This document shows positions 35,547-44,117 of a stretch of 64,000 nucleotides of DNA, piece by piece. The position numbers and the translations under genes are program-made. The notes beneath the pieces are model-generated. The model did not search any database and was not told where the DNA came from. It was given only the letters and a program-made list of their open reading frames with translations. How positions within the stretch are numbered: the first letter of the stretch is position 1; every line of letters starts with the position of its first letter. The stretch comes from Betaproteobacteria bacterium Ga0077526 (GTDB lineage Bacteria; Pseudomonadota; Gammaproteobacteria; Burkholderiales; Ga0077523): the NCBI GenBank assembly GCA_001464765.1, contig LNDV01000010.1, positions 1-64,000 on the forward strand. The letters run 5' to 3'.

Positions 35547-36713
35547 TCAGTCCGTCACCAGGACGACGAAGCCATGGCCGAGCCACTCCCGGATCAGTTC
35601 GAGGCCTGCAGGGGAAGGGTCCGGCCGCAGGACTTCGCCCCGATCCGCCAGCGCCACCAGCCAGGACGGCACGCCCCGCGGGAAGCGGTAGACCTCCCCG
35701 TTCATGAACGCGCTCCCTGGGCAATAGAGCAGCCGGGACTTGCGATGCAGCCGGACGCCGCCGCGGGACAACGCCTTGCGTACGCCCGCGACGGATGGGG
35801 CGTCGGCGGGTGGCTCGAACACGACGTCGCGTTTCGGTTCCGAGAGATAGCGCCCCAGAAAGCTCTCCAGAGTGCGCCGCTGCCAACGCACGCGTCGGAG
35901 CTGATCTTCCGCGGCATCCACCAGCCGGGAGGGCAGGCGACCCGGGTGCCGGCTGGGCGTGAGTCCCGGATCGGCATAGCGACCGGGAAGGTCCAGTCCG
36001 TCTGCCAGGTCATGGAGGAATTCCTGGGCCAGCTCGCTGTGCGAGGGGGCGCGAAACCCGATGGAGTAAGTCAGGCACTCATCCACAGCCGTGCCCTCGT
36101 GCGCAAACCTCGGGGGCAGGTAGAGCATGTCCCCGGGCCCGAGCACGAAGGAGTCCTGCGCCAGGAAGCGGCGCAGGATGCGCAGGGGCAGGTTGGACCG
36201 CAGATCCAGGTCGGTCTGTGCACTGATGCGCCAGCGGCGCCGGCCGGGACCCTGCAGCAGGAAGACGTCGTACGAATCGAAGTGCGGGCCCACGCCCCCT
36301 CCTGGCGCCGCATAGCTCACCATGAGGTCGTCGAGACGAGCCCGCGGAACGAAGTCGAATCGCGACAGCAGGCGGGCACCCTCATCGAGGTGCAGGTCCA
36401 CGCCCTGGACGAGCAGTGTCCAGTTGCGGGCCGGCAGACGCGCCAGGTCCTTGCGGCGGAAGGGGCCGTAGTCGAGGGACCATTGCCGGCCGTCACGGAC
36501 CACGAGTCGTGACTCCACGTCGTCACGGCAGGCGAGCTCGAACATCCTGTTGCGATCGAGGAATCCTTCGAAGCCCGGGAGCGCCTCGCGGATCAGGTGG
36601 TGATGCCGGTGCCAATGCGTGCGCAGAAACTGTGCAGGGGTGAGGCCGCCCAGCAGTCGAGCGCGTTCTGCGGGGGATGCGCCCGGGCGAGCGCGGTGTT
36701 CGCGTGGTGTCAT
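35547..36713 (-). CDS. roxA: ribosomal protein L16 arginine hydroxylase-like oxygenase (RoxA/YcfD)
   Basis: 388 residues of the JmjC/cupin superfamily. Iron ligands appear as HFDSYDVFLLQ (HxD) and the distal His of PRFAHEG. The N-terminal region includes GLTPAQFLRTHWHRHHHLIREALPG, typical of YcfD-like proteins, and a C-terminal winged-helix part follows. The family hydroxylates an Arg of ribosomal protein uL16 using 2-oxoglutarate and oxygen. It is followed by the DUF7931-like gene 53 bases downstream. Confidence 0.88.
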   Translation of the reverse strand: MTPREHRARPGASPAERARLLGGLTPAQFLRTHWHRHHHLIREALPGFEGFLDRNRMFELACRDDVESRLVVRDGRQWSLDYGPFRRKDLARLPARNWTLLVQGVDLHLDEGARLLSRFDFVPRARLDDLMVSYAAPGGGVGPHFDSYDVFLLQGPGRRRWRISAQTDLDLRSNLPLRILRRFLAQDSFVLGPGDMLYLPPRFAHEGTAVDECLTYSIGFRAPSHSELAQEFLHDLADGLDLPGRYADPGLTPSRHPGRLPSRLVDAAEDQLRRVRWQRRTLESFLGRYLSEPKRDVVFEPPADAPSVAGVRKALSRGGVRLHRKSRLLYCPGSAFMNGEVYRFPRGVPSWLVALADRGEVLRPDPSPAGLELIREWLGHGFVVLVTD

Positions 36714-36794
36714 TGGAGTGGAGAGTTGCTCGGGGTATTTCAGTTAGAATCGATCGAGATGTTGCCAGGCGGACATCCAGGGAGCGTGCGTTAC

Positions 36795-37262
36795 ATGTTG
36801 AAGGAAGGTGACCCCGCGCCCCGCTTCGACTTGCCGGATGCCGAGATGGAAATGGTGAGTCTCGATTCGCTTCTCGACAAGCATAACGTGGTGCTGTTCT
36901 TCTACCTCAAGGACGACATGCCGGGGTGCACCATCGAGGCGATCGACTTCAGCGAGCGGGAAAGCGCATTCAGGAAACTCGACGCGATCGTGCTCGGCGT
37001 GAGCCGGGACGACTGCCTTTCGCACGGGGCGTTCCGGGACAAGCATGGTCTCGACCTGCAACTGCTGTCCGACCCCGAAGGCGAGGTCTGCGCGCAGTAC
37101 GGCGTGCTGGTGGAAAAGGAATTCGAAGGCGGGCGCAAGCACTGCGTGCAGCGCTCGACCTTCGTCATCGACAAACGGGGACGTATCGCGCGCGCGATGT
37201 ATGGGGTCGCGCCGCGCGGTCATGCCCAGGAAGTGCTGAACGTGGTCAAGGGGATGAGATGA
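36795..37262 (+). CDS. bcp: peroxiredoxin, Bcp/PrxQ type, lacking the usual resolving Cys
   Basis: 155 residues from ATG 36795, chosen because a -10-like TAGAAT (36745-36750) would make the in-frame ATG at 36759 nearly leaderless. The peroxidatic Cys is in LKDDMPGCTIEAIDF. The resolving Cys normally five residues later (CTKEAC) is replaced by Ile, so the protein is a 1-Cys variant or uses another cysteine (RDDC, GEVC or RKHC). It reduces hydroperoxides in the cytoplasm. Its stop overlaps the slyD start. Confidence 0.87.
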   Translation: MLKEGDPAPRFDLPDAEMEMVSLDSLLDKHNVVLFFYLKDDMPGCTIEAIDFSERESAFRKLDAIVLGVSRDDCLSHGAFRDKHGLDLQLLSDPEGEVCAQYGVLVEKEFEGGRKHCVQRSTFVIDKRGRIARAMYGVAPRGHAQEVLNVVKGMR

Positions 37263-37747
37263 GTACTGCCATTGCGAAGAACACCGTGGTTTCGTTGCGC
37301 TATGAACTGCTCGACGCCGAGGGCGCCGTGCTGGAGAAGGCCGACGAGCCGATGACCTACCTCCACGGCGGCTATCACGGGATCTTCCCTCGTGTCGAAG
37401 CGGAACTCGAAGGCAAGTCCAAGGGTGATGCGTTCGTCCTGAAGCTCGAGCCGGAGGACGCGTTCGGGGAGTACGACGCCGGACTCATCCGTGTCGAGAA
37501 GCGCGATCTGTTCCCCACGAATGTTGCCGTCGGCATGCAGTTCCACGGCACGTCCCAGGAGTCCCAGCAGGTCATGGTCTACACCGTGACCGACGTCACC
37601 GCGGACACGGTGGTCGTGGACGCCAACCATCCTCTCGCCGGCAAGAGTGTGCAGTTTTCCTGCACCGTGACGGAGGTCCGCAAGGCCTCCCATGAGGAGA
37701 TCTCGCACGGGCACGTGCACGGCGCCGGCGGACATCACCACCACTGA
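37259..37747 (+). CDS. slyD: FKBP-type peptidyl-prolyl isomerase SlyD
   Basis: 162 residues, overlapping the peroxiredoxin gene by four bases (ATGA). The FKBP domain (VVSLRYELLDAEGAVLEKAD, GIFPRVEAELEGKSKGD, EPEDAFGEYD) holds an inserted IF chaperone domain. A short His-rich tail follows (HGHVHGAGGHHHH), consistent with metal binding as in E. coli SlyD, where it serves nickel delivery. The nearby nikR gives this some context, but they are 24 kb apart. Confidence 0.93.
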   Translation: MSTAIAKNTVVSLRYELLDAEGAVLEKADEPMTYLHGGYHGIFPRVEAELEGKSKGDAFVLKLEPEDAFGEYDAGLIRVEKRDLFPTNVAVGMQFHGTSQESQQVMVYTVTDVTADTVVVDANHPLAGKSVQFSCTVTEVRKASHEEISHGHVHGAGGHHHH

Positions 37748-37754
37748 TATGCAA

Positions 37755-37778
37755 AGGGCGCCTCCGTGGAGGCGCCCT
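37755..37778. terminator. bidirectional hairpin between slyD and pqqE
   Basis: A perfect AGGGCGCCTCC/GGAGGCGCCCT stem lies 8 bases after slyD and 45 bases past the end of pqqE. T-runs on either side are short (TGTTCT; CCCTTTGC), so strength is moderate. It is placed to end both convergent transcripts. Confidence 0.7.
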
Positions 37779-37822
37779 GTTCTCGTTCGTGCCCGGCCAC
37801 CCGCGGCCGGAGTCCGCCCGCC

Positions 37823-38986
37823 TCAGGAAATCGGTTCAGCGTCGGCCTTTCGCGGTGACAGCAGTCGCGAGTTCTTGTCGTCGCGGAACACGATGGGTTT
37901 CACGTTGGCCGGCAACTGCGGCTTCTGGGCTCGCTCGACCGCTTCCGTGATCAGGTGGTGGTTCGGCGACAGGTCGCACACCGGATCGGTGTTCGTCGCG
38001 TCGCCGGTCAGCTGGAAGGCCTGGCAGCGGCAGCCGCCGAAATCCTTTTCCTTTTCCGGACAGGTGCGGCAGGGCTCCTTCATCCAGCCGTCGCCGCGGT
38101 AGGTGTTGAACGCGGGCGAGTCGTTCCAGATCCACGACAAGTCATGGTCCTTCACGTTCGGGAAGGTGATGCCCGGCAGCATCCGGGCCTCGTGGCACGG
38201 CAGCGCCACACCGTCAGCCGCGACATTCAGGAAGATCGACCCCCACCCGTTCATGCAGGCCTTCGGGCGTGACTCGTAGTAGTCCGGGTGGACGAAGTAG
38301 ATCTTCATCTTGTCGCCCACGCGTTCGCGGAAGGCATTCGTGACGGCTTCCGCACGGACGAGCTGGTCCTTCGTCGGCATCAGCTGCTCACGATTCTCCA
38401 TGGCCCACGCATAGAACTGCGTGTTGGCGAGTTCGACGAACTCCGCACCGAGCGTCTCCGCCATTTCCAGGATCTGCTGCGTGTGATCGAGGTTGTGCCG
38501 GTGCATCACGCAGTTGAACACCATCGGGTAGTCGTACTTCTGGATCAGTTCCGCCGCGCGCTTCTTCAGCTCGAAGGTCTTCGTGCTGGAGATCCAGTCG
38601 TTCATCTCGCGGGTGGAATCCTGGAACGAGAGCTGGATATGGTTCAGTCCGCCTTCCTTGAAGGCGGCAATGCGCTTTTCCGTGAGGCCGATGCCGGAAG
38701 TGATGAGGTTGGTGTAGTAGCCCAGCCGGCCGGCCTCCGCGATGATCTCTTCCAGGTCGTCGCGCATGAGCGGCTCGCCGCCCGACAGGCCCAGTTGCAC
38801 CAGGCCGAGTTCCCGCCCCTGGCGCAGCACGTTCACCCATTCCGCGGTGGTGAGCTCGGGGCCGAACTTGGCATAGTCGACCGGGTTGTAGCAGAACACG
38901 CAGTGCAGAGGACACTTGTAGGTGAGCTCTGCATTCAGCCAATGGGGCTTGCTAGTCAGTCGCGGGGCGGATCCATCCGTTGCCAT
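37823..38986 (-). CDS. pqqE: PQQ biosynthesis radical SAM enzyme PqqE
   Basis: 387 residues from ATG 38986. Radical SAM cluster CPLHCVFC lies near residue 22 and the SAM motif GGEPLMRDD near 70. The C-terminal SPASM domain holds auxiliary clusters (CMNGWGS; PCHEAR; CRTCPEKEKDFGGCRCQAF; the last Cys in DPVCDLS). It joins Glu and Tyr side chains of PqqA bound to PqqD, the first committed step of PQQ synthesis. The start lies inside pqqD, a 35-base overlap in another frame. Confidence 0.97.
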   Translation of the reverse strand: MATDGSAPRLTSKPHWLNAELTYKCPLHCVFCYNPVDYAKFGPELTTAEWVNVLRQGRELGLVQLGLSGGEPLMRDDLEEIIAEAGRLGYYTNLITSGIGLTEKRIAAFKEGGLNHIQLSFQDSTREMNDWISSTKTFELKKRAAELIQKYDYPMVFNCVMHRHNLDHTQQILEMAETLGAEFVELANTQFYAWAMENREQLMPTKDQLVRAEAVTNAFRERVGDKMKIYFVHPDYYESRPKACMNGWGSIFLNVAADGVALPCHEARMLPGITFPNVKDHDLSWIWNDSPAFNTYRGDGWMKEPCRTCPEKEKDFGGCRCQAFQLTGDATNTDPVCDLSPNHHLITEAVERAQKPQLPANVKPIVFRDDKNSRLLSPRKADAEPIS

Positions 38987-39251
38987 GGGCAACCTCCAGA
39001 AAATCGACGACATCGGCGCGCAGGTCCGGCGCGCCGGGGAACGCGGCTTCGAGGTCTGCCACGATCGCGTTGAGAGTGCGGGCACCGTCCACCCGCTTCA
39101 TGATTTCCCCCGCGCTGCCGGGCAGCTTCACCATGCCTTCCGGGTAGAGCAGCACGTGCATGTCCTGTGCCGGTTCCCACTGGAAGCGGTAATACTTCGC
39201 GAGCGCGAGGGGGGCGTCATGATCGAAGGGGACGCGCCGGGGAGCAGCCAT
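38952..39251 (-). CDS. pqqD: PqqA-binding chaperone PqqD
   Basis: 99 residues. Family motifs are YYRFQWEPAQDMHVLLYPEGMVKLPGSAGEI, VDGARTLNAIVADLEAAFPGA and a C-terminal helix DVVDFLEVAHGNGWI. It is the RRE-type protein that presents PqqA to PqqE. It directly follows pqqC (1 base apart) and overlaps pqqE by 35 bases. Confidence 0.96.
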   Translation of the reverse strand: MAAPRRVPFDHDAPLALAKYYRFQWEPAQDMHVLLYPEGMVKLPGSAGEIMKRVDGARTLNAIVADLEAAFPGAPDLRADVVDFLEVAHGNGWIRPATD

Positions 39252-39252
39252 C

Positions 39253-39972
39253 TCAGCTCTCCGCCTTGTCGCCGATGCCGTAGTTGACCATCATCGCGTC
39301 ACACATGGTCCAAAGGACGTCGAGCTTGAACTGCACGATGTCGAGGGCGCGCTTCTGCTGTTCGCGGGTCTGGAAATACTCGAGGGTCACGCGCAGGCCA
39401 TGTTCGACATCGCGCCGCGCTTCGGACAGCCGCTTGCGGAAATAGGCATAGCCCGCCTGATCGATCCACGGATAGTGCTGCGGCCAGTTCGCAAGACGTT
39501 CCTTGTGGATCTCAGGCGCGAACAGTTCGGTGAGGGAGGAGCAGACCGCCTCCTGCCAGGGACGGGTGCGAGCGAAGTTGATGTAGGCGTCCACCGCGAA
39601 CTTCACGCCGGGCAGCACGTGCTCCAGGGATGTGACGTCCCTGCGATCGATACCGACCGCGTCCGCGAGTGTCAGCCAGGCTTCGATGCCCCCTTCGTCA
39701 CCTTGAGTGCCATCGTGGTCGATGATGCGCTGGATCCACAGTCGTCGATGGTCCCGGTCGGGCATGTTGGCCATGATCGCGGAGTCCTTGATGGGGATGG
39801 CGATCTGGTAGTAGAAGCGGTTGCACACCCATCCCTGGATCTGGGCCCGCGTCAGGCGGCCGCTGTTCATGGCCACGTGGTAGGGGTGGAAGATGTGATA
39901 GCGGCTGCCCTTCGCGCGGATCTGCTGCTCGAATTCCTCGCGGGTCCACGGCAGGTTCTCGGCTGCGCCCAT
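39253..39972 (-). CDS. pqqC: pyrroloquinoline-quinone synthase PqqC
   Basis: 239 residues. PqqC signatures include [71 protein letters not shown] and [15 protein letters not shown]. It catalyses the last cofactor-free eight-electron oxidation and ring closure that yields PQQ. It lies 14 bases downstream of pqqB. Confidence 0.97.
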   Translation of the reverse strand: MGAAENLPWTREEFEQQIRAKGSRYHIFHPYHVAMNSGRLTRAQIQGWVCNRFYYQIAIPIKDSAIMANMPDRDHRRLWIQRIIDHDGTQGDEGGIEAWLTLADAVGIDRRDVTSLEHVLPGVKFAVDAYINFARTRPWQEAVCSSLTELFAPEIHKERLANWPQHYPWIDQAGYAYFRKRLSEARRDVEHGLRVTLEYFQTREQQKRALDIVQFKLDVLWTMCDAMMVNYGIGDKAES

Positions 39973-39986
39973 GTCGGATCGTCCTT

Positions 39987-40901
39987 CTAGATTTCGATAT
40001 CCATGCCGTCGAAGGCCACTTCGATCCCGGCGCGCGCGAGCTCGGCACGCTGCGGGGAATCCTCGTCGAGGATCGGATTGGTGTTGTTGATGTGGATGAG
40101 GATCTTTCGCTTCGCCGGAAGCGCGCGAAGTACCTCGATCATGCCCCCGGGCCCGGACTGCGGCAGGTGCCCGATGTCTCGGGCGCGCTTCTTCGAGATG
40201 CCGAGCTGCACCATCTCGTCGTCGGTCCAGAAGGTGCCGTCGACCATCACGCAGTCTGCCTGCTCGAGGTAGGGCTTCAGATGCGGCTCGATCTCGCCCA
40301 GCCCGGGCGCATAGAACACGCTGCGGCCCGTGCGCGTGTCGCGGATGCGCATGCCGACGTTGTCGCCCTCGTGCGGGTTGTCCCGATGAGGCGAGTAGGG
40401 CGGCGCCTTGCTCTTCAGCGCCACCGAGGTGAATTCGAGGTGCTGGCCGCCGACCACATCGAAGCGGTTGCCGGCCTCGATCGGGAGACGGTGCCAGTTG
40501 ACGCCGCAGTAGTGCCCGAGGATGTTGAACAGCGGGTTGCCGGTGGTCATGTCTTCACGGACCATGTCCGTGCAGTAGAGCTCGAGCGGCTTGCCTTCGC
40601 GCAGCATGAGCAGGCCGGTGGTGTGGTCGATCTGGCCGTCCATCAGCACCACGGACTTGATTCCGGTGTCGCGCAACGCGCGCGCCGGTTGCAGCGCCGG
40701 GAAAGCGCGGATCTGCGCAAGGATGTCGGGCGAGGCGTTGAACAGGACCCAGTCGGTGCCTTCCCCGCTCACGGCGATGGACGACTGCGTGCGCGCCGTG
40801 GCGCGCAGTGTTCCCTTGCGAAGGCCGTCGCAGTTCGGGCAATTGCAGTTCCACTGCGGGAAGCCCCCGCCGGCGGCTGCGCCAAGGACATGCACTCTCA
40901 T
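39987..40901 (-). CDS. pqqB: PQQ biosynthesis protein PqqB
   Basis: 304 residues of the MBL fold. It begins [24 protein letters not shown], with the Cys pairs typical of PqqB. Metal-site regions include [24 protein letters not shown] and [18 protein letters not shown]. It is an iron-dependent hydroxylase acting on the Tyr-derived intermediate. It is separated from pqqA by an 85-base gap holding a strong hairpin. Confidence 0.97.
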   Translation of the reverse strand: MRVHVLGAAAGGGFPQWNCNCPNCDGLRKGTLRATARTQSSIAVSGEGTDWVLFNASPDILAQIRAFPALQPARALRDTGIKSVVLMDGQIDHTTGLLMLREGKPLELYCTDMVREDMTTGNPLFNILGHYCGVNWHRLPIEAGNRFDVVGGQHLEFTSVALKSKAPPYSPHRDNPHEGDNVGMRIRDTRTGRSVFYAPGLGEIEPHLKPYLEQADCVMVDGTFWTDDEMVQLGISKKRARDIGHLPQSGPGGMIEVLRALPAKRKILIHINNTNPILDEDSPQRAELARAGIEVAFDGMDIEI

Positions 40902-40942
40902 GACGGCGTGTTACTCCAGGATTCGATGCGGTTCACCGAAAA

Positions 40943-40968
40943 CGAAAGCCCCGCGAACGGGGCTTTCG
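40943..40968 (-). terminator. attenuator-like hairpin between pqqA and pqqB
   Basis: A perfect 11-base stem CGAAAGCCCCG/CGGGGCTTTCG closes a TTCG loop (minus strand) and is followed by TTTTCGG. It lies 19 bases after the pqqA stop. The short T-run suggests partial termination, giving more pqqA than pqqBCDE message. Confidence 0.75.
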
Positions 40969-40986
40969 TCGACACCTTCCGCGAAA

Positions 40987-41058
40987 TTAGCGGTTGGCGA
41001 TGTACATCGTGACTTCAAAGCCGAAACGCATTTCGGTGTACTCAGGCTTGTTCCACAT
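40987..41058 (-). CDS. pqqA: PQQ precursor peptide PqqA (copy 1, in the pqq operon)
   Basis: 23 residues, [19 protein letters not shown] followed by IANR. Glu15 and Tyr19 in the EVTMY motif are the residues cross-linked to form PQQ. The ribosome binding site GGAGG lies six bases upstream. It starts the pqqABCDE run. An identical peptide is encoded at 46654-46725, with four synonymous base differences. Confidence 0.96.
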   Translation of the reverse strand: MWNKPEYTEMRFGFEVTMYIANR

Positions 41059-41256
41059 ATCAACCTCCGAATGATAGAGTTCAGGGATTCCGGCGCTGTT
41101 GTGCGCCGCCTTCTACTACCGATGTCCTGCAGCATTTTTTTCCACCCCGGGCACCGCGCGATCGTCGCTTTGCGCCGGAGGCGAAATTGCAGAACATCTG
41201 GGTATCCAGTGTCCGGCATGTCCCTTCGCGTTCCATCGAAAAAATCCTCAATGTGG

Positions 41257-41275
41257 TCTCATGATTTTCATGAGA
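41257..41275. promoter_or_regulatory. palindromic operator candidate between pqqA and tonB
   Basis: TCTCATGATTTTCATGAGA has perfect 8-base arms around TTT. It lies 23 bases upstream of tonB and about 200 bases upstream of pqqA. The complementary strand matches the element at 46520-46538 upstream of pqqA copy 2 (TCTCATGAAAATCAT shared exactly). It partly resembles a Fur box (about 10-11 of 18-19 positions), so either Fur or a dedicated regulator is possible. Confidence 0.55.
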
Positions 41276-41297
41276 TTGCGCGCCCAAGTCCGGAGTG

Positions 41298-43130
41298 ATG
41301 AAGGCGGCGTCTAACGGGAGCGCGCAGCGGCCGTCGGGCAACAGCAGCCGGTCCGACGAGATCGTCCCGCCCTGGTACCGGAACCCTGTACTGCTCGGCG
41401 CCATGATCGGGTCGCTGGCACTGCACGCGGTTGCACTCACCTTTCTTGCCTTCCTGAAGCCTCCGGAGCAGGCGAAGAAGAAGGTCGTGACCGTCCGGCT
41501 GATCGAACCCGAGCGAAAGCCGCTCCCGCCACCTCCACCGCCACCTCCACAACCGCCTCCGCCCCCCGAGAAGAAGCCGCCACCCAAGCCGGCGTCCGTC
41601 AAGGAAGCCAGGGCGCGGAAGAAATCCCAGCCGCCGGCGCCCGTTCCTCCGAAGCTCGTCGCCCGGACGGAGTTGGCGCCGCTTGCCGCCCCCGAGCTCA
41701 AGACTACGACGCGGACCCTGCCGCGGGTCGAGGCCCAGCCATCGCTGACGGCTCCGACGAGGCCGCTTCCTGCCCCCGAAGTTCCGAAGTTGAGCGATCA
41801 CGCGCCAGCTCCCGCGGCGGCAGGACCAGACCTCCGACCGCCGCCCCGCCCGGCCCCCGAGCTGCGCGCCCGGCCTGAGGTGGCCGCCGTGCCGCGCCCC
41901 ACGCCGGAAATGGCCTTGCCGAAGATCGCCACGGCCCCGCCGACGCTTCCGCCTGCCGTTGCGGAGCGAGCGCCGTCCGTGGCAGCCCCGACCCTGCCTC
42001 GGGAAGCGCGCCCGGCCCCCCGCGCCGAATTGCGTGCCGAGGCACGGCCGGAAGTCAGCGCGCCGGCGCGCCCCGTTGCGCCGACCCTGCCGGAGGCCTT
42101 GCCGGTACCCGCTCGCCCGTCGCTCACTACGGAAAGGCCGGCGCCGGAGCCGCGCCCCGCGCCGCATGCCGATGTGCCCGCGCCGTCGCGACCGACCGTG
42201 GCCACCGCGCCGCCGGCCGACATGCCGCCGGCAGCCGCGATTCCTGACGCCGCGGCCCCACGGCGCGCAGTGGTGCCGGAAGTGGTTCGTGCGCCCGCAC
42301 CGACTCGCCCGGTGGCACCGCCTGCGCCGGACGTCGCTGCGCGTCCCGCACCGGCTGCGCCCGCCAAGCCGGCGCTCGCCGCTCAGGCGGAGTCTCCCGT
42401 GAGCGAGCCTGTGCCTGCACGTCCCGCAGTGACGCCGACGCCGAGCGAACGCATGCCCGCCCCTGCCGCGAGGCCGGCACCCGCGCAGCGCCCGACTGTT
42501 TCGGCGGCGCCACCAGTGCCAGCGCCGGTCGCGTCGGCGGACGCCGCCATGCCGGCGCCGGCGCCAACGCCTGCACCGACAGCAGCAGTCCGACCCGAAG
42601 CGGCGCCGCGTGTCACACGGCCGACCGTGTCCATCGATCGTCCCGCCGTTTCCGTGGAAGCGGTCGCGGCAGCGCGTTCCGGGAACGCTCCCGTGCTTCC
42701 GGGCCCCGGCGGGACGGCTAGCGGACCCTCCCGTGCCCGCACGGAAGCCCCTCGCGCCGGGCCGCGCCCCGGCGCGCCGGCCGGTACGGACCTGCGCATG
42801 GATGTCGGGATTCCCGGTGACTCGCCGGAGATCGATCGCAAGGCCCTGGATACCTACGGCCGAAAACTGTCCGAGGTCGCGGGCAAGCAAGCGGTGTATC
42901 CGAAGAAGCTGCAGAATCTGGGGCAGGAAGGCACGACGATCGTCCGGGTCCGCATCGGCGGGGATTCGAAGATCCTCGATGTCACCATCGACACGTCGAG
43001 CGGCCACCCGCTCCTCGACGAAGAGGCGATCCGCGCCGTCCGCAAAGCCAAGCCTCTGCCGATGCTGCCCGAGGGTCTTCGCGGCCGTGGTTCCATAGTC
43101 ACCATTCCGTTCCATTTCCGCCTGGAGTGA
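41298..43130 (+). CDS. tonB: TonB energy transducer with very long Pro/Ala-rich linker
   Basis: 610 residues from ATG 41298. The N-terminal membrane anchor is NPVLLGAMIGSLALHAVALTFLAFL (residues about 28-52). A Pro/Lys stretch follows, then about 400 residues dominated by Ala, Pro, Arg and Val (about 80-500). The C-terminal TonB domain ends the protein (YPKKLQNLGQEGTTIVRVRIGG, SSGHPLLDEEAIRAVRKAKPLP, IPFHFRLE). E. coli TonB is 239 residues, so this linker is exceptionally long. It powers outer membrane receptors; no exbBD is adjacent. The PQQ-island receptors are natural partners. Confidence 0.9.
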   Translation: MKAASNGSAQRPSGNSSRSDEIVPPWYRNPVLLGAMIGSLALHAVALTFLAFLKPPEQAKKKVVTVRLIEPERKPLPPPPPPPPQPPPPPEKKPPPKPASVKEARARKKSQPPAPVPPKLVARTELAPLAAPELKTTTRTLPRVEAQPSLTAPTRPLPAPEVPKLSDHAPAPAAAGPDLRPPPRPAPELRARPEVAAVPRPTPEMALPKIATAPPTLPPAVAERAPSVAAPTLPREARPAPRAELRAEARPEVSAPARPVAPTLPEALPVPARPSLTTERPAPEPRPAPHADVPAPSRPTVATAPPADMPPAAAIPDAAAPRRAVVPEVVRAPAPTRPVAPPAPDVAARPAPAAPAKPALAAQAESPVSEPVPARPAVTPTPSERMPAPAARPAPAQRPTVSAAPPVPAPVASADAAMPAPAPTPAPTAAVRPEAAPRVTRPTVSIDRPAVSVEAVAAARSGNAPVLPGPGGTASGPSRARTEAPRAGPRPGAPAGTDLRMDVGIPGDSPEIDRKALDTYGRKLSEVAGKQAVYPKKLQNLGQEGTTIVRVRIGGDSKILDVTIDTSSGHPLLDEEAIRAVRKAKPLPMLPEGLRGRGSIVTIPFHFRLE

Positions 43131-43136
43131 ACTTTC

Positions 43137-44117
43137 ATGCAGGACGGTACGCCCGCGACCGCGCTCTATCCTCCGCTCGAATCGACGATGGCCGGCCTGC
43201 TCGACGTGGGCGACGGCCATCGCGTCTACTGGGAGCAGAGCGGAACGCCGTCGGGTACGCCCGTGCTGTTTCTCCATGGGGGGCCCGGCAGTTCCACCAA
43301 GCCCGACCATCGGCGTTACTTCGATCCCGCGTTCTACCGCATCGTCTTGTTCGATCAGCGCGGCTGCGGGCGCAGCGAGCCCGTTGGCGCAATCGCGGCG
43401 AACGACACGCACTCGCTCGTCGCAGACATCGAGCGCCTTCGCGAACACCTGGGTGTGGAGCGCTGGGTGATCTTCGGTGGGTCCTGGGGCAGCACGCTCG
43501 GCATCGCCTATGCTCAGGCGCATCCCGGGCGGGTCGTCCGCATGATCCTGCGCGGCATCTTCCTCGCTTCCCACACGGAACTGGACTGGTACTTCGTCGG
43601 CCTGCGGCAGTTCATCCCCGAAGCGTGGGAGTCGCTGTGGTCCATCGCACCGGGTGCACACTGGAAGACGCTGGTTGCGCGCTATGCCGCAATGATCTGC
43701 AGCGACGACAGCGCGGTGGCGGGCCCCGCTGCGGCGAGATGGAATGCCTACGAGACCGCCATCATGTCGATCGGCGAATCCGCGCCGATGCCACCGGCCG
43801 CGACGACTGATGCCGGGGCGATCGCCCGTGCGCGCGTGCAGGTTCACTACCTGCACCACGACTGTTTCCTGAAGCCCGGGCAGCTGCTCGACGGCATGGC
43901 GTCGATTGCCCACGTTCCCGCGATCCTGCATCACGGGCGCATGGATTTCGTCTGCCCGCCCGTCACCGCCTTTGAGGTCGCGCGCCGCTGGCCGGCTGCC
44001 ACCCTCACGTTCCATTCGCAGGCCAAGCACGCCTCTTCCCACCCGGCCCTGGAAGCCGCCCTCGTCGCGGCGACGAAGGCGACCCGGGACGCCTTGCGCG
44101 ACACGTCGAGACCGTGA
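43137..44117 (+). CDS. pip: prolyl aminopeptidase, alpha/beta hydrolase fold
   Basis: 326 residues. The start region YPPLESTMAGLLDVGDGHRVYWEQSG is diagnostic for prolyl iminopeptidases. The oxyanion region is HGGPGSSTKPDHRRYFDP, with DQRGCGRSEP following, and the nucleophile is in GGSWGSTLG. The Asp and His are in HGRMDFVCP and QAKHASSHP. It cleaves N-terminal Pro from peptides in the cytoplasm. It sits between tonB (6 bases upstream) and the sensor kinase, whose GTG overlaps its stop. A role in PqqA peptide turnover is possible but unproven. Confidence 0.9.
   Translation: MQDGTPATALYPPLESTMAGLLDVGDGHRVYWEQSGTPSGTPVLFLHGGPGSSTKPDHRRYFDPAFYRIVLFDQRGCGRSEPVGAIAANDTHSLVADIERLREHLGVERWVIFGGSWGSTLGIAYAQAHPGRVVRMILRGIFLASHTELDWYFVGLRQFIPEAWESLWSIAPGAHWKTLVARYAAMICSDDSAVAGPAAARWNAYETAIMSIGESAPMPPAATTDAGAIARARVQVHYLHHDCFLKPGQLLDGMASIAHVPAILHHGRMDFVCPPVTAFEVARRWPAATLTFHSQAKHASSHPALEAALVAATKATRDALRDTSRP

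Noticed and set aside
35494..35886. Upstream extension of the DUF7931-like protein
   Set aside because: The extra region overlaps the oxygenase gene in another frame and is Arg-rich. The GTG at 35493 has a strong ribosome binding site.
40911..41219. 102-codon minus-strand frame covering pqqA copy 1
   Set aside because: It is in a different frame from pqqA and has no family resemblance. The PqqA frame has the exact EVTMY peptide and a GGAGG site.
41268..44042. 924-codon minus-strand frame opposite tonB and pip
   Set aside because: Arg/Gly-rich translation caused by the Pro/Ala codons of the TonB linker. No domain, and tonB and pip are both well supported on the plus strand.
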